NCBI GenBank assembly: GCA_001650895.1
Contig: LXYH01000058.1
Coordinates: 1-62,214, forward strand
DNA length: 62,214 bases
Direction: 5' to 3'
Source: Rhodobacteraceae bacterium EhC02
GTDB lineage: Bacteria > Pseudomonadota > Alphaproteobacteria > Rhodobacterales > Rhodobacteraceae
The notes below the pieces were generated by a model that was not told the origin of the DNA, ran no database searches, and was given only the letters and a program-made list of their open reading frames with translations. Both the position numbers and the translations under genes were made by a program. Of this stretch, positions 53,517-61,753 are shown one piece after another; positions within the stretch are counted from its first letter, which is position 1, and each line of letters opens with the position of its first letter.

Positions 53517-54005
53517 ATGCAAAGCAATCAGAAAACGCAGCAGCCGCCTCCTCCCGCTCGTTTCGGCCAGCAATTGGGCATCGTGACGTCACTTTATCGT
53601 GGGCTGATCGAACGACTTCTGGCGCCGCATGATGTGACTTGGGCGCAATTTGCGCTTCTGCTTCATCTGGCGCGGCAGGGCAGGCCCAGCCGGATCTCGG
53701 ATATCGCCCATGCGATCGAGGTCACCCAACCGGCTGTGACCAAGGTGGTGCAGAAGTTCCTCAGGCAGAACCTTGTCGAGATCGCGCGCGATGACCAAGA
53801 CGCCCGCAACCGGCCCGTGCGCATCACCGCACTCGGGCTGGATCGTCTCGCGGCGATCCAGGGCTCCTTCGGCCCCATGTTCAATGACTTGCTGGCAGGC
53901 TGGTCCGAGCAGGACCTTGAGCGGCTGATCATTGACCTGACACGGATCACCCAAAGGCTGACCGAGATGAACAAATCAGCGTCAACTCGCGATGAGGCAG
54001 AATAG
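53517..54005 (+). CDS. MarR-family transcriptional regulator
   Basis: The 162-residue protein has the MarR winged helix: VTWAQFALLLHLARQGRPSRISDIAHAIEVTQPAVTKVVQKFLRQNLVEIARDDQDARNRPVRITALG. The DDQDARNRPVRIT wing is the classic D-x-R-D-x-R-like segment. The ATG at 53517 lies five bases after the last operator half-site and has only a weak ribosome site (TTCCTTGTT precedes it), so translation is probably poor. It likely represses itself and the divergent membrane protein. Confidence 0.88.
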   Translation: MQSNQKTQQPPPPARFGQQLGIVTSLYRGLIERLLAPHDVTWAQFALLLHLARQGRPSRISDIAHAIEVTQPAVTKVVQKFLRQNLVEIARDDQDARNRPVRITALGLDRLAAIQGSFGPMFNDLLAGWSEQDLERLIIDLTRITQRLTEMNKSASTRDEAE

Positions 54006-54046
54006 CTTGACGCCAGCGTCCCTTGTCCCGGCAGCCCCCGCCGGGG

Positions 54047-54511
54047 TCAGCCGCCGAGTATATCGCCCAAGGTGTCGCGCATGGCATAGATCGTCGATGC
54101 GATCACCAGCGCGCCGACGATCATCATGATCGCATAGGCGAAAAGCTGGATGCCGATGGCGGCGGCGCCAAGGCCGATCCCCGACAGCGCGGCGCGCTTG
54201 TGTTCATGCCGGATCAGGCTGGCCACGCCAAGCACCACTGCAAGTCCGGCAAGCACGCCCACGGCGACCGCAAGATGATCGTCGATGGTGCGCGGGATCG
54301 CGACAGGGCCCAGTTGCGGTTGCCCGGCGACGGAACGCGCGGCGGATTTGGCGATCTCGGCTGCCAACTCACCGATGCTGACGCCGGCCGATTGCTGCGG
54401 GGCGAAGGGCCCGGCCCAGAACAGCACAAGCGTCAGGACAAGCGCGGCGGCACCGGCGGCAAAGCCGGACCAGCCAAGCGGCGCGCGGGTGTCGATCGAT
54501 GTGTCGGACAT
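54047..54511 (-). CDS. Hypothetical membrane protein
   Basis: The 154-residue protein has a hydrophobic N-terminal helix after a short leader (WSGFAAGAAALVLTLVLFWAGPFAP), an amphipathic middle (VSIGELAAEIAKSAARSVAGQP) and two more membrane segments (LAVAVGVLAGLAVVLGVASLI; LSGIGLGAAAIGIQLFAYAIMMIVGALVIAS). I do not recognise the family. ATG 54511 has GGAG nine bases upstream. It lies 41 bases after the MarR gene on the map but is transcribed toward it. Confidence 0.7.
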   Translation of the reverse strand: MSDTSIDTRAPLGWSGFAAGAAALVLTLVLFWAGPFAPQQSAGVSIGELAAEIAKSAARSVAGQPQLGPVAIPRTIDDHLAVAVGVLAGLAVVLGVASLIRHEHKRAALSGIGLGAAAIGIQLFAYAIMMIVGALVIASTIYAMRDTLGDILGG

Positions 54512-54696
54512 GCTGTGCGGCTCCAATTTTCAGCCCCATGGCGATAGCGGCGTTTTGTGGCACCAATAAGACCGGCTTCGCCCACAAGCTGCGCCACAGG
54601 GGCCCAATCGTTAAATATTGCCTAACGCACCCGGCCAAGCCCTTGAAATCGCTTGATCTGCAAAATGTCCCATCGTGGGACGGCCCCCGACAGCCC

Positions 54697-54724
54697 AAAA
54701 ACAGAAGGCCGCCCGAAGGCGGCC
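54697..54724 (-). terminator. Terminator of the LysM/BON gene
   Basis: GGCCGCC (54707-54713) pairs with GGCGGCC (54718-54724) around CGAA. On the minus strand the loop becomes TTCG and the stem is followed by TTCTGTTTTT. It begins 23 bases after the LysM gene stop. Confidence 0.88.
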
Positions 54725-54746
54725 CCTGCCCGTCTTTTGCTGCCGA

Positions 54747-55175
54747 TCAGGCGGACTTGCCGCCCGGGATCCGCAGGACCTGGCCGGGATAGATCTTGTC
54801 CGGATGGGTCAGCATCGGCTTGTTGGCCTCGAATATCTCGGGATAGCGGTTGGCGCTGCCCAGCGTCTTCTTCGCGATAGCCGACAGGGTGTCACCCTTC
54901 TCGACGGTGTGGAACACGGCATCGTCGGCCTCGGCCGCTTCGACCTCGGCCACGCCCTCGACGTTGCCGACGGCCAGGATGACCTTCTCGCGCTCCTCGC
55001 TACTCAGGCTGCCACCCGACACGGTGACCTTGTCACCTTCGACGGTGATTTCGGCGCCTTTGGTATCCAGGCCCAGGTCGGCCACTTCCTTTTTCAGCGC
55101 TTCGGCGCTGGGGGCAGCATCCCCGCCACCCGCAACCTTCTTGCCGGATTTCTTCCAGAAATTGAATAGTCCCAT
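54747..55175 (-). CDS. BON-LysM protein (Kbp/YgaU type)
   Basis: The 142-residue protein starts MGLFNFWKKSGKKV, then has a BON domain (about residues 25-82; ALKKEVADLGLDTKGAEITVEGDKVTVSG) and a C-terminal LysM domain (about 88-138; FHTVEKGDTLSAIAKKTLGSANRYPEIFEANKP, YPGQVLRIP). This is the arrangement of E. coli Kbp (YgaU), a cytoplasmic potassium-binding protein. No signal peptide is visible, which agrees with a cytoplasmic role. A clear terminator follows. Confidence 0.9.
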   Translation of the reverse strand: MGLFNFWKKSGKKVAGGGDAAPSAEALKKEVADLGLDTKGAEITVEGDKVTVSGGSLSSEEREKVILAVGNVEGVAEVEAAEADDAVFHTVEKGDTLSAIAKKTLGSANRYPEIFEANKPMLTHPDKIYPGQVLRIPGGKSA

Positions 55176-55272
55176 CTGTCTGTCCTTTCACTCACCCGTC
55201 CCCTCCCGTGCAAGAGGGCACTCATAACGCGGTGAACCTTTCGACAGAGTGAGACCGCTGGCAAGCACTAAT

Positions 55273-57066
55273 TCACGCCGCATGCGCCCCATCGGTGAAC
55301 TGAAGCCGCGCCAGACGGGCGTAAAGCCCGCCTTCGGCCACCAGCGCGTCATGGGTGCCTTGCGCCACGATGCGCCCACCATCCAGCACGACGATGCGAT
55401 CTGCCTTCTTCACGGTCGCCAGCCTGTGCGCCACGATGATCGTGGTGCGCCCCTGCGACAGGGCATCGACGGCCTGCTGCACGGCGCGTTCGCTTTCGGC
55501 ATCCAGCGCCGATGTCGCCTCGTCCAGCAGCAGCACGGGGGCATCGCGCAGGATGGCGCGGGCAATGGCGATGCGCTGCTTCTGGCCGCCCGACAGCATC
55601 ACGCCGCGTTCGCCGACCTGCGCGTCATACCCGTCGGGCAATGCCATGATGAAATCATGGGCCGCCGCCGCCTGCGCCGCCGCCTCGACCTCGGCATCGC
55701 TGGCCTCGGGGCGGCCGAAGCGGATGTTCTCGCGCGCGGTGGTGGCAAAGATCACCGGATCCTGCGGCACCAGCGCCATGTGGCGGCGGAAGTCCTCGCG
55801 CCGCATGGCATCCAGCGCCACGCCGTCCAGCAGGATGCGCCCCGCGCTGGGATCGTAAAAGCGCAGCAGCGTCTGAATGATCGTTGTCTTGCCTGCGCCC
55901 GACGGGCCCACCAGCGCGACGGTCTCGCCTGGTTCGATCACCAGGTCGACATGATCCAGCGCCGGGATCTCGGGCCGGGCAGGATAGCGGAAACTGACGC
56001 CCTCATAGGCGATGCGCCCGCGCACGGGCGACGGCAGCGGCAGGGGCGCAGCCGGATCCTTGACCGGATCATCCGTATTCAGCAGTTCGGCCAGACGTTC
56101 CGTGGCGCCCGCCGCGCGCTGCAATTCGCCCCAGATTTCCGACAGCGCGCCCACGGCGCCCGCGACCATCACCGCATAGATCACGAACTGGATCAGCGCG
56201 CCCGCGGACATGGCACCCGCGCGCACGTCCCGCGCGCCCATCCACAGCACGCCGACGATCCCGGTGAAGACCAGAAAGATCACGATCACGGTCATCAGGG
56301 CGCGGGTATTCACCCGCTTGCGCGCCGCGTCGAAGCTCAACTCGGTCACGTCGCCGAAGGCGCGGCGCGTGGCCTCTTCATGGGTGAAGGCCTGCACGGT
56401 CTGCACGCTTGACAGCGCCTCGGAGGCATTGCCTGAGCTGGCCGCGATCCAGTCCTGGTTCTCGCGGCTGAGCACGCGCAGACGCCGCCCCAGCACAAGG
56501 ATCGGCACGATCACCGCCGGCACGATCAGCAGCACCAGCCCCGTCAGCTTGGACGAGGTGAAGAGCATCAGCACCAGCCCCCCCATGAACAGCAGAAGGT
56601 TGCGCAGCGCGATCGAGATCGACGAGCCGATGACCGACTGGATCAGCGTCGTGTCGGTGGTGATCCGGCTGAGGACCTCGCCGGTCATGATGTTTTCATA
56701 GAATGCCGGGGACATGCCCAGAACGCGGTCGAACACCGCCTTGCGGATATCGGCCACGACCCGTTCGCCCAGCCGCGTGACCAGCAGGTAACGCAGCCCG
56801 GTGCCCAGTGCCAGCAGACCCGCGATGCCCAGCGCCGCCGTGAAATACAGATCCAGCAACGCGCCGTCCTCGGCGTTGAAATTGTCCACGACCCGGCGCA
56901 CCGCCAGCGGCAGCACCAGCGAGACGCAGGCGGTCAGCACCAGCGCCAGAATGGCCGCGACCAGCAGCGGGCGATAGGGCCGCAGGAATGGCCAAAGAGC
57001 GGCCAGCGCGCCGATATGTTTCGATTTCGCGCGTTCCTGTTCGGCTGTGATCCCCGGTGCGGCCAT
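55273..57066 (-). CDS. ABC exporter, fused membrane and ATPase domains (MsbA-like)
   Basis: The 597-residue half-transporter has a six-helix membrane domain (about residues 25-310, with LWPFLRPYRPLLVAAILALVL at the start) and an ATPase domain: Walker A GPSGAGKTT, signature LSGGQKQRIAIARAIL, Walker B VLLLDEATSALD and switch His in VAHRLATV. It should export a lipid or drug as a homodimer. ATG 57066 is chosen because AAGGAAAAG lies upstream. It is divergent from a NitT/TauT-type ABC importer with a 216-base gap. Confidence 0.9.
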   Translation of the reverse strand: MAAPGITAEQERAKSKHIGALAALWPFLRPYRPLLVAAILALVLTACVSLVLPLAVRRVVDNFNAEDGALLDLYFTAALGIAGLLALGTGLRYLLVTRLGERVVADIRKAVFDRVLGMSPAFYENIMTGEVLSRITTDTTLIQSVIGSSISIALRNLLLFMGGLVLMLFTSSKLTGLVLLIVPAVIVPILVLGRRLRVLSRENQDWIAASSGNASEALSSVQTVQAFTHEEATRRAFGDVTELSFDAARKRVNTRALMTVIVIFLVFTGIVGVLWMGARDVRAGAMSAGALIQFVIYAVMVAGAVGALSEIWGELQRAAGATERLAELLNTDDPVKDPAAPLPLPSPVRGRIAYEGVSFRYPARPEIPALDHVDLVIEPGETVALVGPSGAGKTTIIQTLLRFYDPSAGRILLDGVALDAMRREDFRRHMALVPQDPVIFATTARENIRFGRPEASDAEVEAAAQAAAAHDFIMALPDGYDAQVGERGVMLSGGQKQRIAIARAILRDAPVLLLDEATSALDAESERAVQQAVDALSQGRTTIIVAHRLATVKKADRIVVLDGGRIVAQGTHDALVAEGGLYARLARLQFTDGAHAA

Positions 57067-57282
57067 GCATCTTTTCCTTCTTGTCCTGCGACAGCGGTTT
57101 AAGCCCTGGGGCGGCGCGGGGCAAGCGGCAGTCCTGTCGCGGGTCATTTGTCCGCGACCCTGCGACTTTAGCGGGTTGATTTCCGGGGGCGATCCCGCAC
57201 TATGGACGCCCCGGCGGGGTCAAGCGACGGCACTTTGTCAAGCCGCACCCGCCGCAGGACAATCATGTGGGGAGGAGACCCG

Positions 57283-58296
57283 ATGACCACTTTGACACGC
57301 CGCGGGGCCATGGGCCTTCTGGGTGGGGCAGCCGCCCTGCCGATGCTGGGCCGTCCGGCCCTGGCCAATACCAAACTCAACATCGGCGCGCTGAACTTCA
57401 CCAGCCATGCCGCCAGCTTCGTCGCCTATGAGCGCGGCTATTTCGCCGCCGAGGGCTTTGACGTCGAGTTCAAGTTCTTCCAGGCCGCACAGCCGATGGC
57501 GGTGGCCATCGCCTCGGGCGATGCGGACTATGCCGTCACGGCAATCTCGGGCGGGTTGATCTCGCTGGCGGAAAAGGGCGCGGTCAAGGTGATCGGCGGC
57601 TCGCTGTCCGAGGAAAAGGGCATCGACGGCCAGAAGATCCTTGTCTCGGACGCGGCTTACCAGGCGGGTCTGACCAGCCCCGCGATGCTGGGTGGCAAGA
57701 AATTCGGCGTGACGCAGGCGGGATCGTCCTTCCACTACATGGGCTCCAAGATCGCCGCCGCCGAAGGCGTCGAGGTGGAATTCGTGCCCCTGCAGAAGGT
57801 GGGCGCGGTGATCGGTGCGCTGAAGACCGGGCAGATCGACGCCTGGACCATCGTGCCGCATATCGCCAAACCGCTGGCCGCCGGACCCGAGGTGCACATC
57901 ATCGGCGATGTGGCCGATTACCTGCCCGACTACCAGGTCACGACCATCTTCACCTCGCAGACCAACGCCAGCGCCGAACGCGCCAAGACCGAAGCCGTGC
58001 TGCGCGCCCTGTCGAAAGGGGCGGCCGATTTCAACGCGGCACTGGTCGACAAGACCACATCCGAGCCCGAGATGGAGGAGATGGTCAAGCTGATCCACAA
58101 ATACGTCAACGCCGACAAACCCTATGAGGCGGCACGCGGGTCGATCATCAACGGCGCGATGCGCCTGAATGCCGATGCCGCGCTGAACACGACCTCGGTC
58201 AAGGATCAGCTGGACTGGTTCATCGCCGAAGGCCTGGTCAAGGACAGCATCACGATGGATGTGCTGGTCGATCCGTCCTACGTGCAGACGATGTAA
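57283..58296 (+). CDS. ABC transporter substrate-binding protein (NitT/TauT family)
   Basis: The 337-residue protein has a twin-arginine-like signal (MTTLTRRGAMGLLGGAAALPMLGRPALA) and an NMT1/TauA-type receptor domain (IGALNFTSHAASFVAYERGYFAAEGFDVEFKFF; KKFGVTQAGSSFHYMGSKIAAAEGVEVEFVPL). It delivers a small organic substrate, unidentified, to the ATPase and permease that follow. GGGGAGGAG precedes the ATG. The three genes form an operon with a 62-base gap to the ATPase gene. Confidence 0.9.
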   Translation: MTTLTRRGAMGLLGGAAALPMLGRPALANTKLNIGALNFTSHAASFVAYERGYFAAEGFDVEFKFFQAAQPMAVAIASGDADYAVTAISGGLISLAEKGAVKVIGGSLSEEKGIDGQKILVSDAAYQAGLTSPAMLGGKKFGVTQAGSSFHYMGSKIAAAEGVEVEFVPLQKVGAVIGALKTGQIDAWTIVPHIAKPLAAGPEVHIIGDVADYLPDYQVTTIFTSQTNASAERAKTEAVLRALSKGAADFNAALVDKTTSEPEMEEMVKLIHKYVNADKPYEAARGSIINGAMRLNADAALNTTSVKDQLDWFIAEGLVKDSITMDVLVDPSYVQTM

Positions 58297-58358
58297 GCCA
58301 AGGGGCGCATGACAACCGGGCGGCGCGTGACCCGCGCCGCCCCTCGGGAACAGCAACG

Positions 58359-59126
58359 ATGGATCTTCACCTTGACCGCATCTCGCACCGCTACGGCGCG
58401 GTCGAGGTCCTGTCCGACATCAGCCTGACGATCCCGCAGGGCCGGATCGTCTGTATCGTCGGGCCGTCAGGCTGCGGCAAGTCCACGCTTTTGCGGATGA
58501 TCGGCGGGCTGGAACGCCCCGACGCAGGCGCGGTGCTGCAACAGGGCGACGCACCCGACGGATGCCTGAACCCGCTGACCTTCGTCTTCCAGGATTTCGC
58601 GCTGCTGCCATGGCGGTCCGTTGCGGGCAACGTCGAACTGGTGCTCGAGGATCATACCCTGCCCCGCGACAGGCGCGACCGGATCGTGGCCGATGTGCTG
58701 GCACGCACCAAGCTGTCGGATTTCCGCGATGCCCTGCCCAAGCAACTGTCGGGCGGCATGAAGCAGCGCGTGGCGATCGCGCGCGCGCTGGCCGTGAACC
58801 CTGCGGTGATGCTGATGGATGAGCCTTTGTCGGCGCTGGATGCGCAGACGCGCGAATTGCTGATGGACGACCTGATCGCGCTCTGGACCCGTGCCCCCTT
58901 CACCGCCGTCTATGTCACGCACAACCTGGCCGAGGCGGTGCGCCTGGGTCACCGGATCGTGGTGCTGTCGCGCCGCCCCGGCCGCATCCGCGAGGTGGTC
59001 AGCATCGACACGCCGCTGGCCGACCGTCGCGCGGGCGATCCCGCGCTCGAGGCGCATCAGGCGCGGCTCTGGCAATTGATGCGCGACGAGGCCGAGGCCG
59101 CCGACAAGGAGTTGAGCGATGTCTGA
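58359..59126 (+). CDS. ABC transporter ATP-binding protein (NitT/TauT family)
   Basis: The 255-residue ATPase has Walker A VGPSGCGKSTLLRM, Q-loop FVFQDFALLPWRSVAGNV, signature LSGGMKQRVAIARALA, Walker B VMLMDEPLSALDAQTRE and switch His VYVTHNLAEAVRLG. The NitT/TauT-type ending RPGRIREVVSID agrees with its partners. It overlaps the permease start by eight bases. It energises uptake at the inner membrane. Confidence 0.93.
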   Translation: MDLHLDRISHRYGAVEVLSDISLTIPQGRIVCIVGPSGCGKSTLLRMIGGLERPDAGAVLQQGDAPDGCLNPLTFVFQDFALLPWRSVAGNVELVLEDHTLPRDRRDRIVADVLARTKLSDFRDALPKQLSGGMKQRVAIARALAVNPAVMLMDEPLSALDAQTRELLMDDLIALWTRAPFTAVYVTHNLAEAVRLGHRIVVLSRRPGRIREVVSIDTPLADRRAGDPALEAHQARLWQLMRDEAEAADKELSDV

Positions 59127-59946
59127 CATGCCGATGGCAAGCCGGTCGCCTACGTCCGACGGATCGCGCCCCGTTCCGTTCCGGGGCGGCGGCTTCAAGC
59201 CGGTGCGCGTCCGCTACCTGGGCGCCGTGGTGATCGTGGTGCTGATCGCGCTGATCGAATGGGGCACGCGGACGGGGGTCATCTCGAACCTGACGCTGCC
59301 GCGCCCCTCGGACGTGCTGGGGACGTTCCGCGACCTTTGGGTTTCGGGGCTGTTGTGGGAGCATCTGCTGCCGTCGCTGTCGCGCCTGGCGGTGGGATCT
59401 GCGCTTGGCGTCAGTGCGGGCATCGCGGTCGGCGTGATGATCGGCCTTTTCAGCCTTGCGCGGGCGGGGCTTGTGCCGCTGGTGGCGGCGATCTTTCCGA
59501 TCCCCAAGATCGCGCTGCTGCCGCTGTTCGTGATCTGGTTCGGCATCGACGAGGGGTCGAAATATGCCCTCATCGCCTTTGGCACCTTCACGCCCACGGT
59601 GGTGTCGACCTATGGCGCGGTCGACAACGTGGACCGCACCCTGATCCGCATGGGGCAAAGCTTCGGCCTGGGCTGGTGGTCCATCGTGCGCAAGATCGTG
59701 TTGCCGGGGGCGCTGCCCGGCATCCTGTCGGGCCTCAGGATCAGCCTGTCGATCGGGATCATCCTGCTGGTCGCCGCCGAGATGCTTGGCGCGCGCTACG
59801 GCATCGGGGCCTATATCCTTGAGGCCGGATCGCTTTATGACCTTGAGCGGCTGTTCGCGGGCGTGGTGATCCTGTCGGCGCTGGGGGTACTGACCTCGGC
59901 CGCCATCGGCTGGGCGGAGCGGCGCCTGCTAAGCTGGCGCGTCTGA
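59119..59946 (+). CDS. ABC transporter permease (NitT/TauT family)
   Basis: The 275-residue membrane protein has six hydrophobic helices and the EAA loop that contacts the ATPase, MGQSFGLGWWSIVRKIVLPGALPGILSGLRI. The segment LPRPSDVLGTFRDLWVSG after the first helix is typical of SsuC/TauC relatives. Its start overlaps the ATPase gene by eight bases. It is the last gene of the importer operon; a convergent hairpin follows. Confidence 0.92.
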   Translation: MSDMPMASRSPTSDGSRPVPFRGGGFKPVRVRYLGAVVIVVLIALIEWGTRTGVISNLTLPRPSDVLGTFRDLWVSGLLWEHLLPSLSRLAVGSALGVSAGIAVGVMIGLFSLARAGLVPLVAAIFPIPKIALLPLFVIWFGIDEGSKYALIAFGTFTPTVVSTYGAVDNVDRTLIRMGQSFGLGWWSIVRKIVLPGALPGILSGLRISLSIGIILLVAAEMLGARYGIGAYILEAGSLYDLERLFAGVVILSALGVLTSAAIGWAERRLLSWRV

Positions 59947-59977
59947 CGGCCATCACCCTCAAGGTCAGTATTCGCAG

Positions 59978-60010
59978 AACGATGAAGGACGGGCGCGCCC
60001 TTTCATCGTT
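59978..60010. terminator. Convergent hairpin between importer and FAH-type gene
   Basis: AACGATGAAGG (59978-59988) pairs with CCTTTCATCGTT (ending 60010) with one bulged base, around a GC-rich centre. It lies between two converging transcription units (59946 and 60038), where a bidirectional terminator is expected; it has no long T-run. Confidence 0.6.
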
Positions 60011-60037
60011 CCCCAAATACCCGGTCGCGCCCGCGCC

Positions 60038-60943
60038 TCAGGGCCGGACGATCCGATTGCGCAGGACGCCGATCCCCTCGATCTCAAGCTCGAACACATC
60101 GCCGGGGGAAAGGCGCCGGCCGGTTTCCAGACCGCAGCCGGTGCCGACGGTGCCCGACCCGATGACCTCGCCGGGATAAAGCGTTTCAGAGGCCGATATG
60201 TGTTCGATGATCCGCGCAAAGCCGTGATGCATGGCGCGCGAATTGCCCCCGCCCCAGCGGTCGCCGTTCACCCGCAGTTCCATGTCCAGTGCCGCGGGAT
60301 GGGCGATCTCGTCCGCCGTCACGATCCAGGGGCCGAGGATGTTGCCGGTGTCGAAATCCTTGCCCTTGGCGGGGCCAAGCTGTCCCGGCATCTCGCGCAT
60401 CTGGGCATCGCGGGCGCTGACATCGTTCAGGATCGTGTAGCCCCAGATGTGACCCGGCGCATCGGCGGCAGCGATGTCCTTGCCGCCCTTGCCGATGACG
60501 ATGGCCATTTCCAGTTCGACATCCAGATGTTCGGCGTAGGATGGCCAGATCACATCCTGATCCGCGCCGATAAAGGACATCCGGTTGCCCTTGTAATAGA
60601 TCGGCTGGTCATACCAGACCGGCGGGATGGCAAAGGCGCGGCCCGTCATCTTTTCTGCCTGGGCGAAGGAATTGACCAGATGTTCCTCGAAGACCAGACA
60701 GTCGCGGTATTGCACGGGCCGGATCGGGCAGCGCATCTGCGCATCGCCCAGCGCGATCACCGCGCGTCCTGCGGGGTCCGCCAGGGCTGCGCGCACGGCG
60801 TCCAGCCCATCGTCCCCGGCTTCGACCAGTTCGACCATGTCGCGCAGCATCAGCCCCGCGGCGCGCAGGTCCAGCAGGCGGTCCGCGTCGATGACGGCCA
60901 CGGGTTTTTCCACATCCGCGTGGAATACGGTTCCCAGTTTCAT
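60038..60943 (-). CDS. Fumarylacetoacetate hydrolase family protein
   Basis: The 301-residue protein has the FAH fold: FAIPPVWYDQPIYYKGNRMSFIGADQDVIWP, LDVELEMAIVIGKGGKDI (acidic metal ligands), YTILNDVSARDAQMREM, KGKDFDTGNILGPWIV and ISASETLYPGEVIGSGTVGTGCGLE. Members hydrolyse C-C bonds or decarboxylate/tautomerise oxo-acids in aromatic catabolism. It follows a cyclase-family gene by seven bases in the same direction, and a TRAP permease lies upstream of that. Together they suggest uptake and breakdown of an aromatic or cyclic acid. Confidence 0.9.
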   Translation of the reverse strand: MKLGTVFHADVEKPVAVIDADRLLDLRAAGLMLRDMVELVEAGDDGLDAVRAALADPAGRAVIALGDAQMRCPIRPVQYRDCLVFEEHLVNSFAQAEKMTGRAFAIPPVWYDQPIYYKGNRMSFIGADQDVIWPSYAEHLDVELEMAIVIGKGGKDIAAADAPGHIWGYTILNDVSARDAQMREMPGQLGPAKGKDFDTGNILGPWIVTADEIAHPAALDMELRVNGDRWGGGNSRAMHHGFARIIEHISASETLYPGEVIGSGTVGTGCGLETGRRLSPGDVFELEIEGIGVLRNRIVRP

Positions 60944-60950
60944 GGCGTCC

Positions 60951-61727
60951 CTACTCCTCGAATATCGCGACGGCGCGGGTAAAGCCCGCCGATCCGCCCT
61001 TCAGTTTGACCGGAAAGCAGCTGATGGTGAAGCCCGTCGCGGGCAGGCTTTCAAGGTTGCTCAGCTTTTCCATGTGGCAATAGCCGATGTCGATCGAGGC
61101 GCGGTGCCCCTCCCAGATGATGGAAGGATCGTGGGTTTCGGCCCATTTCTTTGCCGTATGCGAAAACGGTGCATCCCAGGACCAGGCATCGGTGCCGGTG
61201 ACCCGCACGCCACGTTCCAGCAGATACATCGTCGCCTCGCGCCCCATGCCGCAGCCGCTGTCCACGTAATCGGGCTGGCCGTATTTCGCACCGGCAGAGG
61301 TGTTGATGACAACGATATCCAGTGGCTGCAGCTCATGCCCGATCCGGGCCAGTTCGGCCGCGACCTCGGCGGCGCTGACCAGATGGCCGTCGGGCAGGTG
61401 CCGGAAGTCCAGCTTGACGCCGGGGTTCATGCACCAGTCCAGCGGCACCTCGTCGATGGTGATCGCGCGCTTGCCGCCGTCCATCGTCGAATGGTGATGA
61501 TATGGTGCATCCAGATGGGTGCCGTTGTGGCTGCTGATACGCAGCATCTCGACGGCCCAGCCATCGCCGCCGGGCAGGTCATCGACCGTCAGGCCCGGAA
61601 AGAAGCCCGCGATCTGCCCCGCAGTCATCTTGTGATCCAGATAGTCGATCTGCGGCAACATGATCGGCGGATCGCTGGCGACCCCCGCCTCGAGCGGGAT
61701 GGAGATATCGACGAACCTGCGTGCCAT
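60951..61727 (-). CDS. Cyclase-family metal-dependent hydrolase (kynurenine formamidase-like)
   Basis: The 258-residue protein has the PF04199 cyclase motif SSHNGTHLDAPYHHH, giving metal ligands H67, H71, D73 and H77. GTDAWSWDAPFSH and FPVKLKGGSAGFTRAVAIFE complete the family pattern. Family members hydrolyse formylkynurenine, isatin or related amides and lactones; the substrate is not identified. It probably forms one operon with the FAH-type hydrolase after it and the TRAP permease before it. Confidence 0.88.
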   Translation of the reverse strand: MARRFVDISIPLEAGVASDPPIMLPQIDYLDHKMTAGQIAGFFPGLTVDDLPGGDGWAVEMLRISSHNGTHLDAPYHHHSTMDGGKRAITIDEVPLDWCMNPGVKLDFRHLPDGHLVSAAEVAAELARIGHELQPLDIVVINTSAGAKYGQPDYVDSGCGMGREATMYLLERGVRVTGTDAWSWDAPFSHTAKKWAETHDPSIIWEGHRASIDIGYCHMEKLSNLESLPATGFTISCFPVKLKGGSAGFTRAVAIFEE

Positions 61728-61753
61728 GATGCACCCTCCTGTGGCTTGCTGTT